From contig CAMYNJ010000145.1 of assembly GCA_947259795.1 (NCBI GenBank), forward strand, positions 1 to 41,275: DNA of 41,275 nt, written 5' to 3'. The notes beneath the pieces were generated by a model. That model had not been told where the DNA came from. It made no database searches and saw only the letters and a list, made by a program, of their open reading frames with translations. The stretch comes from an uncultured Alphaproteobacteria bacterium (GTDB lineage: Bacteria; Pseudomonadota; Alphaproteobacteria; UBA8366; JADFVY01). Shown here in pieces: positions 14,316 to 22,624 of this stretch (within the stretch, counting starts at the first letter, position 1; each line of letters opens with the position of its first letter). A program made the translations under genes and the position numbers.

Positions 14316-15245
14316 ATGCCGAATCCTGCAAGTTCCATCCCACGCGCTGGCAGCGGCGACAGCGCCAGAGTCGGGGAGCTTCCGACCTGGCTACTCGTAC
14401 CGGCCATTTACGGCGGCTGGTTTTCAGTCACCTGGTTCTTCGAGTCACTGCCCTGGTGGGCGGTGCTGCCGGCGGGCGCATGGCTCGTCGCCTGGCATAA
14501 TTCCTTCCAGCACGAAGCCCTGCACGGCCATCCCAGCCGCCATGTCCGGCTGAACGAGCTATTGGCCTGGCCGCCGCTCTGCATCTGGATCCCCTACCCG
14601 GTCTATCGCGATTTCCATCGCGCCCATCACCAGACGCCGATGCTGACCGACCCGGTGGACGATCCGGAATCCTTTTACCTGACCCGCGCGCATTGGGAAC
14701 GGGCCGGCCTCGTCCGCCGCGCCCTGCTGGTTGCCAACAATACGCTGGCGGGCCGCATGGCGATTGGCCCCTGGCTGGCGGCAACCGCTTTTTGGAAAAG
14801 CCAATTTATTGCGATGGTAAGCGGTGATCGCCGTTATCTCGGCATCTGGGTACTGCACATCACATTATGCGGGTTGATGTTCGCCTGGCTGTGGCGGGCC
14901 TGCGGGATATCGCCGCTGGACTATGTCCTGATGTTCGCCTGGCCCGGACTATCGCTGTCGCTGATCCGTTCCTTTTACGAGCATCGCCCGGCGCCTGAGC
15001 AGAACGGCAGAACCGTAATCGTCGATGCTGGCCCCTTGATGAGCCTGTTATTCCTGAACAACAATCTGCACATAGTCCACCACGACCGTCCGGATCTGCC
15101 CTGGTTCGCCCTGCCCGCGATGTATCGCCGGGACCGCGACAAGATTTTGCGCCGCACTGGCGGCTTCCATTTTCCCGGCGGCTATCTGGAAATCGCGAAG
15201 CGTTTCGCGTTCCGGCCGAAGGACCTGCCGGTGCGGGCCGAGTGA
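14316..15245 (+). CDS. Membrane fatty acid desaturase family protein
   Basis: This 309-residue integral membrane protein carries the three histidine boxes of di-iron desaturases/hydroxylases: HNSFQHEALHGH, HRAHHQTP, and HIVHHD near the C-terminus. Hydrophobic segments lie at about residues 24-62 and 140-220. It would insert a double bond or hydroxyl into an acyl chain or isoprenoid using O2 and reduced ferredoxin or a similar donor. Beta-carotene hydroxylases/ketolases share the boxes, but no carotenoid genes are nearby and the NNNLHIVHHDRPDLPWFALP signature is commonly annotated as fatty acid desaturase. The ATG at 14316 has only a weak ribosome site. Control by the divergent XRE protein is likely. 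Confidence 0.85.
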   Translation: MPNPASSIPRAGSGDSARVGELPTWLLVPAIYGGWFSVTWFFESLPWWAVLPAGAWLVAWHNSFQHEALHGHPSRHVRLNELLAWPPLCIWIPYPVYRDFHRAHHQTPMLTDPVDDPESFYLTRAHWERAGLVRRALLVANNTLAGRMAIGPWLAATAFWKSQFIAMVSGDRRYLGIWVLHITLCGLMFAWLWRACGISPLDYVLMFAWPGLSLSLIRSFYEHRPAPEQNGRTVIVDAGPLMSLLFLNNNLHIVHHDRPDLPWFALPAMYRRDRDKILRRTGGFHFPGGYLEIAKRFAFRPKDLPVRAE

Positions 15246-15430
15246 ATACATAATTCGGCGTTATCGCATTGCCAACTGTGATTCCCTTGGCCGGGTCTCT
15301 ACGGCCTTTGACAATTTCTTCGGAAGACCGCCTGTTTTTTTACAAATATTTAGTCTTATTGGTCTCTAATCCCATTCCAATGACCGCACTGGGCCGGCGG
15401 GGCCCGCCAGGGTGAATGGAAATATCGGGA
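15246..15430. other. Intergenic region, no gene seen
   Basis: This 185-base gap separates the desaturase from the downstream lipoprotein. It contains CGCCTGTTTTTTT near 15331-15343, which resembles the tail of a terminator, but I could not find a strong hairpin directly before it. An AT-rich stretch ACAAATATTTAGTCTTATT follows and may serve as promoter for the lipoprotein. Confidence 0.35.
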
Positions 15431-16078
15431 ATGAAGACCGTAATCAAAGCGACCCTACTGCTCGTGTTGACGGGACTGGCCTCAGCCTGTTCGACCGATC
15501 CCTTGATCGTCGACAAGAACTGGGTGCCCAAGCGCATGGTCGGCTACGTCTCGGAACTGGAGCCGGGATATTACGGCGCCAAGCTGACCCGGGTCGTTTT
15601 CCGCAATGGCAGGGAAATGAAAGCCGATCTCGTCGAACTGCAATTCATCGGCCAGCTATCGGCCCGCAACAAGCCGCCCTTCAACATCTTCGCCGGCCGG
15701 CGCTGTCATGACTGCGAGTCGAACCTGTCGATCTATATTCATTCCCCCGGCGACGGCCGGCTGAAGAAGAAAGCCAAGCGCTACCGTTATCCCGGCCGCG
15801 TATACAGCCATGTGAATGGCGCCCTGGTCGAGGACTCCCGGGCCTTCTTCGGCGACTGCCTGGCCGGTCGAAGCCCCGGAATCGTGGTCTGGTTCGTGCG
15901 CACCCGCCTGGACCTGCCCAACTGGGTGGAAAAGGTCGACATCGTTGAGTCGACGGGACGCAGCCTCGATGTTTCGGAAATCGAGGCGCCCGTGCCGCCG
16001 ATAGACGGCACATTGAAACTGGTCGAAGAAGGCCGCTGCCGGGAAATCCCGAAGCGCCTGATGAGCACCGAACCGTAA
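15431..16078 (+). CDS. Putative lipoprotein of unknown function
   Basis: The ATG at 15431 is preferred over the track start at 15416 because it opens directly into a lipoprotein signal (MKTVIKATLLLVLTGLASAC; Cys20 the likely lipidation site, although the -3 alanine is less usual). The mature part of the 215-residue protein is beta-rich and basic in the middle, with four further cysteines: RRCHDCESNL (CxxC), FFGDC and EGRC. The closely spaced CHDC could be a metal or disulfide site but is not CxxCH, so not a haem site. I do not recognise the family. It stands alone between the desaturase and a low-complexity region. Confidence 0.7.
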   Translation: MKTVIKATLLLVLTGLASACSTDPLIVDKNWVPKRMVGYVSELEPGYYGAKLTRVVFRNGREMKADLVELQFIGQLSARNKPPFNIFAGRRCHDCESNLSIYIHSPGDGRLKKKAKRYRYPGRVYSHVNGALVEDSRAFFGDCLAGRSPGIVVWFVRTRLDLPNWVEKVDIVESTGRSLDVSEIEAPVPPIDGTLKLVEEGRCREIPKRLMSTEP

Positions 16079-16339
16079 GATATTTCCCACTTGCGTGGAG
16101 TCGGCTACAGCCCGCTCCCCCCACTCGGCCGCCCACGGCGCAACGCCCGGGACGTCTACTTCCAATGGGTTTCCGGCCATGGGAAGGGCGGTGAGCGCAA
16201 GTCCGGGTATAGCCAAGAACGGAAATGGAAATCTTTACCTACCGAAGTGCTCGGGTGTCGCTCGCCCCCGTGAAGCTCGACAGCTGCCACCTAGAAGAGT
16301 AATATAGCGCTCCCTGCCTTGGAGGCGGAGGCGTTTCTC
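16079..16339. other. Non-coding or decayed stretch
   Basis: About 260 bases. Track ORFs here (16091-16273, 16095-16307 and the minus ORFs spilling over from 15656-16216) have no recognisable content and lack a consistent third-position GC bias. A purine-rich GGAGGCGGAGG precedes the next small ORF. Confidence 0.4.
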
Positions 16340-16579
16340 ATGTTCGCGCAACCTCGGTCAAAATGCGTCGGTGGTGTTCTTCTAACGGGCCTGATCCTCT
16401 CAGCCTGCAGTGAGACGAGTTCACTCCGGTCAGAGGACGTCGAAGCAGGAGACCTAAGCGCAGCGTATGAGGCTAGCAGAGTAAATTCGCTGCGTATGAC
16501 GATTTCATTGCGACCTGCGTCTTCGGACTCTTCCAACATGATAATGTCTGTGTCGGTAGATGCGCAGTCCAGTTTTTGA
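16340..16579 (+). CDS. Small putative lipoprotein, possibly a truncated gene
   Basis: The ATG at 16340 is preceded by GGAGGCGGAGG (spacing about 8) and opens a lipoprotein signal with lipobox LSAC (MFAQPRSKCVGGVLLTGLILSAC). The mature part is only about 57 residues, Ser/Asp-rich, ending SVSVDAQSSF. Such a short hydrophilic tail suggests either a genuine small lipoprotein or the remnant of a longer one; the following 360 bases show no continuation. It conflicts with a minus-strand ORF over its last 107 bases, which I consider less likely because of the good ribosome site and lipobox here. Function unknown. Confidence 0.45.
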   Translation: MFAQPRSKCVGGVLLTGLILSACSETSSLRSEDVEAGDLSAAYEASRVNSLRMTISLRPASSDSSNMIMSVSVDAQSSF

Positions 16580-16942
16580 CCCACAACTGGGTCACGATAC
16601 CTTCCACGCTGCCGACAATGCATTTGGACTGAGCCTTATATCTTCGCAATAGCCGACCATTGTGATCCACATTAGGGGCGACGTTTGCCACCATTTCGGC
16701 TGGCGTCGCGAGCAGTATCCCCTGTGATCTTTGGCCATGAAGACCGTAGGGCCAGCTTAAAGGCGCAAAGCGCACCACATGCAGCGCTTGGTCGAACATC
16801 GCTTCTTAGTCAAGAGGTGACATTGGGATTTATCCAGTACCCGTCCTTTGCCACGCCAGCATTCCGGTAATCCATGGACAACCAACTGATCCAATTCGGT
16901 GGTCAGTTCCACGCTGGCCGGACAGCATTGGCGGACGCAACC
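16580..16942. other. Gap with an uncertain minus-strand coding remnant
   Basis: About 360 bases without a secure gene. The minus ORF 16473-16799 (MFDQALHVVRFAPLSWPYGLHG...) shows some third-position GC bias in its first 60 codons and could be a gene fragment, but I recognise no domain and its 3' end collides with the small lipoprotein. A short inverted repeat TGACCC-N6-GGGTCA covers the lipoprotein stop at about 16577-16594, without a T-run. Confidence 0.35.
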
Positions 16943-17779
16943 TCAGAAACATCCCTTGTAGTTTTTCTCGACGCAGTCGCGTGCCAAATGCTGGGCCCGC
17001 AGAATGTCCGCTGATGGCATTCGCTCGGCTACAAGATCCCTATATTTCGCCCCTTTCTTATCGCCTTGCGCCGCCGCGATATCGAACAGCATATGCGCCA
17101 TTACATAGTCCCGCTCGACACCTCCAGCATCGCGATACATCTGCCCAAGTGCGACACCGCGCCCAAGGCTGTACATCAGCCCCAGATTGCGCTGCGCTGG
17201 CAAGTACCCCTGCTCCGCCGAACTGCGGAACCAGGCAACCGCCTCCGCATCGTTCTGCTTAACGCCTTTCCCGTCGCGGAACTTTATCCCGAGACTGAAC
17301 TGCGCTGCGGCATGGCCCTGCTCCGCCGCCTTGCGATACCATTTTACCGCTTCCGTATTGTTCTTTTTGACACCCCGCCCAAGGCTATACATCAGCCCCA
17401 AGTTGTTCTGTGCCCACATGTAGTCTTGTTCCGCCGATCTGCGGAACCAGGCAACCGCCTCCGCATCGTTCTGCTTGACGCCTTTCTCGTCGCGGTACAT
17501 CAGCCCGAGATTGTTCTGCGCCGCCGCGCTCCCCTGCTTAGCCGCCTTTCGGAACCAGTTGACCGCTTCCTTGTTGTCGTGCGCGACACCCTGACCAAGA
17601 GAGTACATGACGCCGAGATTGTTCTGCGCGGCTGCCAGTCCCTGTTCTGCCGCGGCGGAACAGACCGCGCGCGCGTGTGTGTAATCTCGCCGATTGAAGG
17701 CATCCCAGCAGCCATAATCCGGCCCCATATCCACACAAGCGCTAACGACAAGAACAGACAGAACAACAAAATACCGCAT
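16943..17779 (-). CDS. Sel1-repeat (SLR) lipoprotein
   Basis: The start is the ATG at 17779 with AGGAGAAGG just upstream; the track start at 17836 is a TTG before this. A lipoprotein signal (MRYFVVLSVLVVSAC) is followed by about six Sel1-type helical repeats of 36 residues in a 278-residue protein: AAEQGLAAAQNNLGVMYSLGQGV, AAKQGSAAAQNNLGLMYRDEKGV, SAEQDYMWAQNNLGLMYSLGRGV, AAEQGHAAAQFSLGIKFRDGKGV and so on. Sel1 repeats are protein-binding scaffolds. The repeat LGLMYSLGRGV runs straight into ALGQMYRDAGGVERDY, skipping about 20 residues, which looks like a deletion between repeats. Target unknown; envelope location from the lipobox. Confidence 0.85.
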   Translation of the reverse strand: MRYFVVLSVLVVSACVDMGPDYGCWDAFNRRDYTHARAVCSAAAEQGLAAAQNNLGVMYSLGQGVAHDNKEAVNWFRKAAKQGSAAAQNNLGLMYRDEKGVKQNDAEAVAWFRRSAEQDYMWAQNNLGLMYSLGRGVKKNNTEAVKWYRKAAEQGHAAAQFSLGIKFRDGKGVKQNDAEAVAWFRSSAEQGYLPAQRNLGLMYSLGRGVALGQMYRDAGGVERDYVMAHMLFDIAAAQGDKKGAKYRDLVAERMPSADILRAQHLARDCVEKNYKGCF

Positions 17780-17832
17780 CGCCTTCTCCTCTCGGGGAAA
17801 TGATAACCCGATTTCAATTCGGAGGTCGCTCC

Positions 17833-18228
17833 TCAATCGTTGTTGATGCTGCAGCCCTTACTATCGCCGTTGTCTCCGGGGCGAATCCAGGTTGTCACCA
17901 CCGAGGGCGTTGACGTGCGCGCCGCGCCCGAAGACCGAATTGCCGGGGCCGTTGTCGGCCATCTGAACGCCGCCGGCCACCTGATTTCCGCCGCTGGACG
18001 AATCGCCGTTTCGCCGACCACGCCCCCACCGCCACCCGGCAGGTGCCCGCCAATACCCGGATGCCCATCGTCCCGCTCGAAATCGCCATTGCCGAATGCC
18101 GTTGCCGGGCCCGGCGGGTAATCGTCGATGGGTTTGTTGGTGCCCAGGCTGCAGCCGGAAGTCGTCAGCGTCACGCCCTCTAAGGCAATTTTCACCCGGC
18201 TTTTGCAGCGGTTCTCGTATTTTCCCAT
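17833..18228 (-). pseudogene. Glycine-rich small protein gene with two apparent compensating frameshifts
   Basis: The minus ORF of 131 codons begins MGKYENRCKSRVKIALEGVTLTTSGCSLG and ends GDNGDSKGCSINND. Between about 17885 and 18005 the codon third positions are GC-rich not in this frame but in the neighbouring one, which reads GDSSSGGNQVAGGVQMADNG and GNSVFGRGAHVNALGGDNLDS. A protein made of frame 1, frame 2, frame 1 would be uniformly Gly/Asn/Asp-rich with two cysteines and GC-rich third positions throughout. One base appears missing near 18005 and one extra C present in a CCCC run near 17880. It lies 53 bases upstream of the Sel1 gene on the same strand. No known family. Confidence 0.45.
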
Positions 18229-18614
18229 CTACGGCCGTCATTTTGGGATTTGCCGCCCGGCGAGACCGCTCTATCCAAGGTTTGCTTTGCTCAACACGAC
18301 CCCAACCGAGCCGGGTCAAACTGACTAACAATTCGTAAACAAAACGAATGCTCGACTGATTTATTCCACCTTATTCAGAAATTTTGCGTAGTTCCGCCGC
18401 AGTCGCACGAGACGCATGGCCTGCTAGCATCAGTTGGACAAAAGCCGTCAAAGGACCTTGCTTTGGGTATACGGTCGACAGGCTTAGACGACGAAAAGGA
18501 TATTCACAGTCGGCTTCGGGTCAATTCCGCTCCTTCGTGGCGGAGCTGGCGATTGACCGGTTTGCACAAACAAGCGGAAGCCGGAACAAGCGGCTTCATT
18601 CATGAGTCCATGAT
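18229..18614. other. Long intergenic region with two inverted repeats
   Basis: About 386 bases with no coding signal. Two structures stand out: ATTCGT-N7-ACGAAT at 18331-18349, and a longer hairpin at 18520-18557 in which GTCAAT pairs with ATTGAC outside an inner GCTCC/GGAGC stem. The latter has no T-run on either strand. It could be an intergenic repeat unit or the 3' hairpin of a transcript; copies elsewhere in the genome cannot be checked here. Confidence 0.4.
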
Positions 18615-19793
18615 CTAGACCAACCGGCGCTTTTCCAGCTTTGCCTCGTCGAGGACAATCCCCAGCCCCGGCGCATCGGGCAGCGTGATGCATCCCTTCT
18701 TGTCGGCCTTGATCGGCTCGGCCAGCATGAAGTCGCGCCGCGCCGGCGTCCATTCCGGCGGGTCGATCGGAAATTCCAGCCAAGGCCTGCCCTTGCAGCC
18801 GGCGAACAGATGCGCATTGGCCAGCAATCCGATACCGTTGCCCCATGTATGCGGCGTGAAGGCTACGCCTGCAGCGGCAGCGATCTTCGCCAGCCGCGCC
18901 ACCCCGGCGATGCCGCAGGTCTGGGTCGCGTCGGGCTGCAGCACATCGACGCAGCGGCGCTCGATCAGATCCTCCAGCAAATGCGCCTCGCGGGTCAGCT
19001 CGCCGCCGGCGATCCGTACCGACACGGCGTTATTCAGCACCGCCATGCCGCGCCAGTCGCTGCGATGCAGCGGCTCTTCCATCCAGTAGACGCCGAGCCG
19101 ATCCAGCTCTCGCGCGACGACGAGGGCCTGGTGATAGGTCCAGGCCGGCGCGGTATCCCACGGCATGCGCCAGCCCTGATTGCAGTCGACCAGAATTTCG
19201 ATCTTGTCACCGACCGCGCGGCGGACAGCTACAAGCGCGCTGATATCGTCGCGCCAGTCGCCCCGGTGGAAGCGGATCTTGACCGCCGGAAAGCCCTTGT
19301 CGCGCAGCGCGCAGACCTTCTCCACCATCTCGCCGCCGTCGCACGACACGCCCATCGAGGCGTAACAGGGCACCGTCGCCGACGATCCGCCCAGCATGCG
19401 CCAGACCGGTTGTCCCTTGATCTTGCCCGTCAGATCCCACAGCGCCAGATCCAGCGCCCAGGGACGCCCGCCATGGAAGTCGATATTGCTCAGCACCGCA
19501 TGATGCCGGTCCAGGTCGAACGGGTCCGTGCCGATGAAGAGATCGAGATAGTCCTCGATTCCCTCCATGGCCGAGCCGGCCCCGATGCCGACCGCGCCGT
19601 CGGCGGTCGTCACCCTTACGATGGTGGCGTCGAAATGCGCGCGCGGCCGGCTGTCCCAGGCCGGCCGGAACGGCGGATTGAGCGGCAGGCGGTATCGCTC
19701 CAACGCGATCTTGTCTATCTTGCTCGCGCCGGGCGGCGCGGCCACCAGGCGGCGCGCCGGTGACGGTTTCGATTCTTTTTCGATTACAGCCAT
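18615..19793 (-). CDS. Enolase-superfamily enzyme, mandelate racemase/muconate lactonizing type
   Basis: Starting at ATG 19793 (the track start at 19982 adds a non-conserved leader) the protein is 392 residues, the standard length. The barrel carries K172-x-R174 in AVKIRFHRG, metal ligands Asp203 (LVDCNQGW), Glu239 (YWMEEPL) and Glu265 (RIAGGELT), Asp288 in LQPDATQTCG and His315 in FTPHTWGNG. The Asp/His dyad and three carboxylate ligands place it in the mandelate racemase-like subgroup, with Arg instead of the second Lys in the KxK position. Members dehydrate or epimerise acid sugars; the substrate cannot be read from sequence. It is divergent from cysteine synthase with a 239-base gap. Confidence 0.87.
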   Translation of the reverse strand: MAVIEKESKPSPARRLVAAPPGASKIDKIALERYRLPLNPPFRPAWDSRPRAHFDATIVRVTTADGAVGIGAGSAMEGIEDYLDLFIGTDPFDLDRHHAVLSNIDFHGGRPWALDLALWDLTGKIKGQPVWRMLGGSSATVPCYASMGVSCDGGEMVEKVCALRDKGFPAVKIRFHRGDWRDDISALVAVRRAVGDKIEILVDCNQGWRMPWDTAPAWTYHQALVVARELDRLGVYWMEEPLHRSDWRGMAVLNNAVSVRIAGGELTREAHLLEDLIERRCVDVLQPDATQTCGIAGVARLAKIAAAAGVAFTPHTWGNGIGLLANAHLFAGCKGRPWLEFPIDPPEWTPARRDFMLAEPIKADKKGCITLPDAPGLGIVLDEAKLEKRRLV

Positions 19794-20032
19794 GTTCGGG
19801 AAATCCAGCGATCCTTGGTATTGGTCCGATGGATAACATTCGCAATAAAAAAAGGTAAAATTGTGATGACTCGTGACGATGTCGAGATTCTCGAAAGCGA
19901 ACCCTTCTGGCAGGGCTTTTCCGGGTGGGCCGGCTGTGACGTGAATGGCCGGCCGGGGATGCTTGATTCGCGCGTGGCCCAACGCTAGTTTGCGCCTGCC
20001 GGGCAGGCCCTATTTCACAGCACAGAGACATC
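19794..20032. other. Divergent intergenic region between MR/MLE gene and cysteine synthase
   Basis: 239 bases; the left part is AT-rich (AATAAAAAAAGGTAAAATTG near 19843-19860), suiting a promoter. The track ORF reading back through it as an extension of the MR/MLE gene has no family support. No riboswitch-like structure is recognisable. Confidence 0.35.
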
Positions 20033-21034
20033 ATGGACATTCGCGAAGGATTTACCGACGCCATCGGCAATACGCCGCTGATCAAGCTGCGCAAGGCGTC
20101 GGAACTGACGGGCTGTACGATCCTGGGCAAGGCCGAATTCATGAACCCGGGCGGCTCGGTCAAGGACCGCGCGGCGCTGGCCATCGTCGAGGACGCCGAA
20201 CGGCGGGGCAAGCTGCGGCCCGGCGGCGTCATCGTCGAGGGCACGGCGGGCAATACCGGCATCGGCCTGGCGCTGGTCGCCGATGCGCGAGGCTATCGTA
20301 CGATCATCGTCATCCCCGAGACCCAGAGCCAGGAAAAAAAGGACATGATCCGCCTGGCCGGCGCAGAACTGCGCGAGGTTCCCGCGGTGCCGTACAAGAA
20401 CCCCGACAACTACGTGAAGGTCTCCGGCCGGCTGGCCGAGGAACTGAGCAAGAGCGAACCGAACGGCGCGATCTGGGCCAACCAGTTCGACAATACGGCA
20501 AACCGCGACGGCCATTACCGCACCACCGGCCCGGAAATCTGGAACCAGACCGACGGAAAGGTCGATGGATTCATCTGTTCGGTCGGCAGCGGCGGCACGC
20601 TGGGCGGCGTTTCCATGGCGTTGAAGGAGCGCAACAAGGATGTCGTCGTCGGGCTGGCCGATCCGATGGGGTCCGCACTCTACAATTTCTACGATCATGG
20701 CGAATTGAAGTCGGAAGGATCGTCAATCACCGAAGGCATCGGCCAGGGCCGCATCACCGACAATCTGGAGGGCGTGCAGGTCGACGTTTCATTCCGGGTG
20801 CCCGACGCCGAGGCGCTGCCGGTGGTGTTCGACCTCGTGCTGGAGGAAGGGCTATGCCTGGGCGGGTCCAGCGGCATCAATGTCGCCGGGGCGATCCGGC
20901 TGGCGAAGCATATGGGCCCGGGCCACACCATCGTCACGCTGTTCTGCGATTCCGGGCAGCGCTATATGTCGAAACTGTTCAACCCGGCATTCCTTCGCGA
21001 GAAGGGCCTGCCGACGCCTTCATGGCTGGAGTGA
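20033..21034 (+). CDS. cysK: Cysteine synthase A-type O-acetylserine sulfhydrylase
   Basis: The 333-residue PLP enzyme starts MDIREGFTDAIGNTPLIKLRKASE. It has the PLP lysine in GGSVKDRAA (Lys44), the substrate loop EGTAGNTGIGLA, ANQFDNTANRDGHYRTTGPEI, the phosphate-binding GSGGTLGG and the C-terminal CLGGSSGIN. All residues needed for catalysis are present. It makes cysteine from O-acetylserine and sulfide in the cytoplasm. It is the first of a rightward run, cysK-alaX-sseA-GNAT-sulfotransferase, separated by 0-30 bases, so probably one operon with a sulfur-handling theme. EGTAGNT rather than the more usual EPTSGNT places it in a divergent CysK subgroup, so a related beta-substitution activity is possible. 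Confidence 0.9.
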   Translation: MDIREGFTDAIGNTPLIKLRKASELTGCTILGKAEFMNPGGSVKDRAALAIVEDAERRGKLRPGGVIVEGTAGNTGIGLALVADARGYRTIIVIPETQSQEKKDMIRLAGAELREVPAVPYKNPDNYVKVSGRLAEELSKSEPNGAIWANQFDNTANRDGHYRTTGPEIWNQTDGKVDGFICSVGSGGTLGGVSMALKERNKDVVVGLADPMGSALYNFYDHGELKSEGSSITEGIGQGRITDNLEGVQVDVSFRVPDAEALPVVFDLVLEEGLCLGGSSGINVAGAIRLAKHMGPGHTIVTLFCDSGQRYMSKLFNPAFLREKGLPTPSWLE

Positions 21035-21038
21035 CCTT

Positions 21039-21740
21039 ATGACCGAGGAGCTGTTCCGCGAGGATTCCTATCTGCGCGAGTGCGAGGCGACGGTGACCGC
21101 GGCAACGCCCGGCAAGGTGATCCTGGACCGCACCGTGTTTTACCCGACCGGTGGCGGCCAGCCCGGCGACAGTGGCGTTCTGGTTCTGCCCGACGGATCG
21201 GAACTGGCGATTATCAACACGGTGAAGGACGAGGCCGCCATCGCCCATCTCTGTGCCGAGGACGCCGCCCTGCCCGCCTCTGGTACGAAAGTGACGGCGC
21301 GCCTCGACTGGGACAGGCGTTATCGTCACATGCGCATGCATAGCTGCATGCATTTGTTGTGCGCGGCCGTGCCCTGCGGAGTCACCGGCGGGCAGATCGG
21401 CGCGGAGAAGAGCCGCATTGATTTCGACACCGGCGATCATGTGCTGGACAAGGAGCAGATCACCGCCGAGTTGAATCGGCTGATTGAGGAAGACAGGCCA
21501 CTGTCGCACCGATGGGTCGCCGATGGCGAACTGGACGCCAATCCGGATCTGGTGCGCACGATGTCGGTCCAGCCGCCGCGTGGCGGCGGCCGCATCCGGC
21601 TGATGGAGGTCGAGGGCGTCGACCTGCAACCCTGCGGCGGCACCCATGTAGCGCGCACCGGCGAGATCGGCAAGGTCGCGGTGTCCAAAATCGAAAACAA
21701 GGGCAAACGAAACCGCCGCGTGAACGTGGTTTTTGTTTGA
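21039..21740 (+). CDS. AlaX-type alanyl-tRNA editing protein
   Basis: The track ORF beginning at 20880 is over-extended into cysK; the ATG at 21039 lies four bases after the cysK stop and gives 233 residues. The fragment FYPTGGGQPGDSG, the zinc-binding HMRMHSCMHLL (HxxxH-type) and the second site QPCGGTHVARTGEIG with Cys and His are those of the editing domain of alanyl-tRNA synthetase. Free-standing AlaX proteins deacylate Ser- or Gly-tRNA(Ala). Placing it directly after cysteine synthase, which uses a serine derivative, is suggestive but not evidence of a functional link. The family is secure; type 1 or 2 cannot be resolved by eye. Confidence 0.9.
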   Translation: MTEELFREDSYLRECEATVTAATPGKVILDRTVFYPTGGGQPGDSGVLVLPDGSELAIINTVKDEAAIAHLCAEDAALPASGTKVTARLDWDRRYRHMRMHSCMHLLCAAVPCGVTGGQIGAEKSRIDFDTGDHVLDKEQITAELNRLIEEDRPLSHRWVADGELDANPDLVRTMSVQPPRGGGRIRLMEVEGVDLQPCGGTHVARTGEIGKVAVSKIENKGKRNRRVNVVFV

Positions 21741-21767
21741 ATTACTGAGCATTAAGGAAATTTTCTT

Positions 21768-22622
21768 ATGACTTACGCGAATCCAGAGGCGCTTGTCAGC
21801 ACGGAGTGGCTTGCGGCTCATTTGAATGCGCCGGATGTCCGCGTGGTCGACGGCAGTTGGCATATGCCGGCCGCCAACCGGGATCCGAGCGCCGAATATG
21901 ACGAGCAGCATATTCCCGGCGCCGTATTCTTCGACATTGACGACATCGCCGACAGCGACTCCACGCTGCCCCATATGCTGCCGAGTCCGGAGAAATTCGC
22001 CTCACGGGTTCGCAAGCTGGGGCTGGGCGACGGCAACCGCATCGTCGTTTACGACACCACCGGCGTCTCGGCCGCCGCACGGGTCTGGTGGATGTTCCGC
22101 GTGTTCGGCCATGAGGATGTCGCCGTGCTGGACGGCGGCCTGCATAAATGGCTAGCCGAGGGACATCCCGTCACTGCCGAAAAATCCACGCCGCAGGAGC
22201 GTCATTTCACGGCGCGCACCAACAGTTTCCTGATCCGCGACTACCACCAGGTGCTGGCCAACTGCAGGACCAACCGGGAACAGTTCCTTGACTCCCGCTC
22301 CGTCGGCCGTTTCAAGGGAACCGAGCCGGAACCGAGGGAGGGATTGCCCAGCGGCCACGCGCCGGGCGCGATCAACCTTCCCTACTCGCGGATGCTGGAC
22401 CTGGCAGACAAGACCATGCTGCCGGCCGACGAGATCATGGACGCCTTCGAGGACGCCGGCATCGATCTCGACAAGCCGATGCTGACCAGTTGCGGCTCCG
22501 GCGTCACCGCCTGCATCCTGTCGCTGGGGCTCTATCTGATCGGCAGGGAGGAAGTGCCGGTGTTCGACGGGTCCTGGACCGAATGGGCGAGCAATCCGGA
22601 CTCGCCAATCGAGACGTCCTGA
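21768..22622 (+). CDS. sseA: 3-mercaptopyruvate/thiosulfate sulfurtransferase (two rhodanese domains)
   Basis: The 284-residue protein has two rhodanese domains, the inactive N-terminal one (STEWLAAHLN...VRVVDGSWHMP; GVSAAARVWWMFRVFGHEDVAVLDGG) and the catalytic C-terminal one with FLDSRSVGRFKG and the active loop SCGSGVTACI (Cys242). The CGSGVT loop is typical of mercaptopyruvate sulfurtransferases, whereas thiosulfate sulfurtransferases have CRxGx(R/T). It moves sulfane sulfur from 3-mercaptopyruvate to a thiol acceptor in the cytoplasm. It is followed after two bases by the GNAT fusion. Location after cysK supports cysteine/sulfane sulfur turnover and, less directly, links to the sox locus 10 kb away. 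Confidence 0.92.
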   Translation: MTYANPEALVSTEWLAAHLNAPDVRVVDGSWHMPAANRDPSAEYDEQHIPGAVFFDIDDIADSDSTLPHMLPSPEKFASRVRKLGLGDGNRIVVYDTTGVSAAARVWWMFRVFGHEDVAVLDGGLHKWLAEGHPVTAEKSTPQERHFTARTNSFLIRDYHQVLANCRTNREQFLDSRSVGRFKGTEPEPREGLPSGHAPGAINLPYSRMLDLADKTMLPADEIMDAFEDAGIDLDKPMLTSCGSGVTACILSLGLYLIGREEVPVFDGSWTEWASNPDSPIETS

Positions 22623-22624
22623 TC

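Noticed and set aside
16473-16799. Minus-strand ORF of 108 codons as a gene
   Set aside because: No recognisable domain, no ribosome site, and it conflicts with a small lipoprotein ORF that has both a lipobox and a ribosome site. A gene remnant cannot be excluded.
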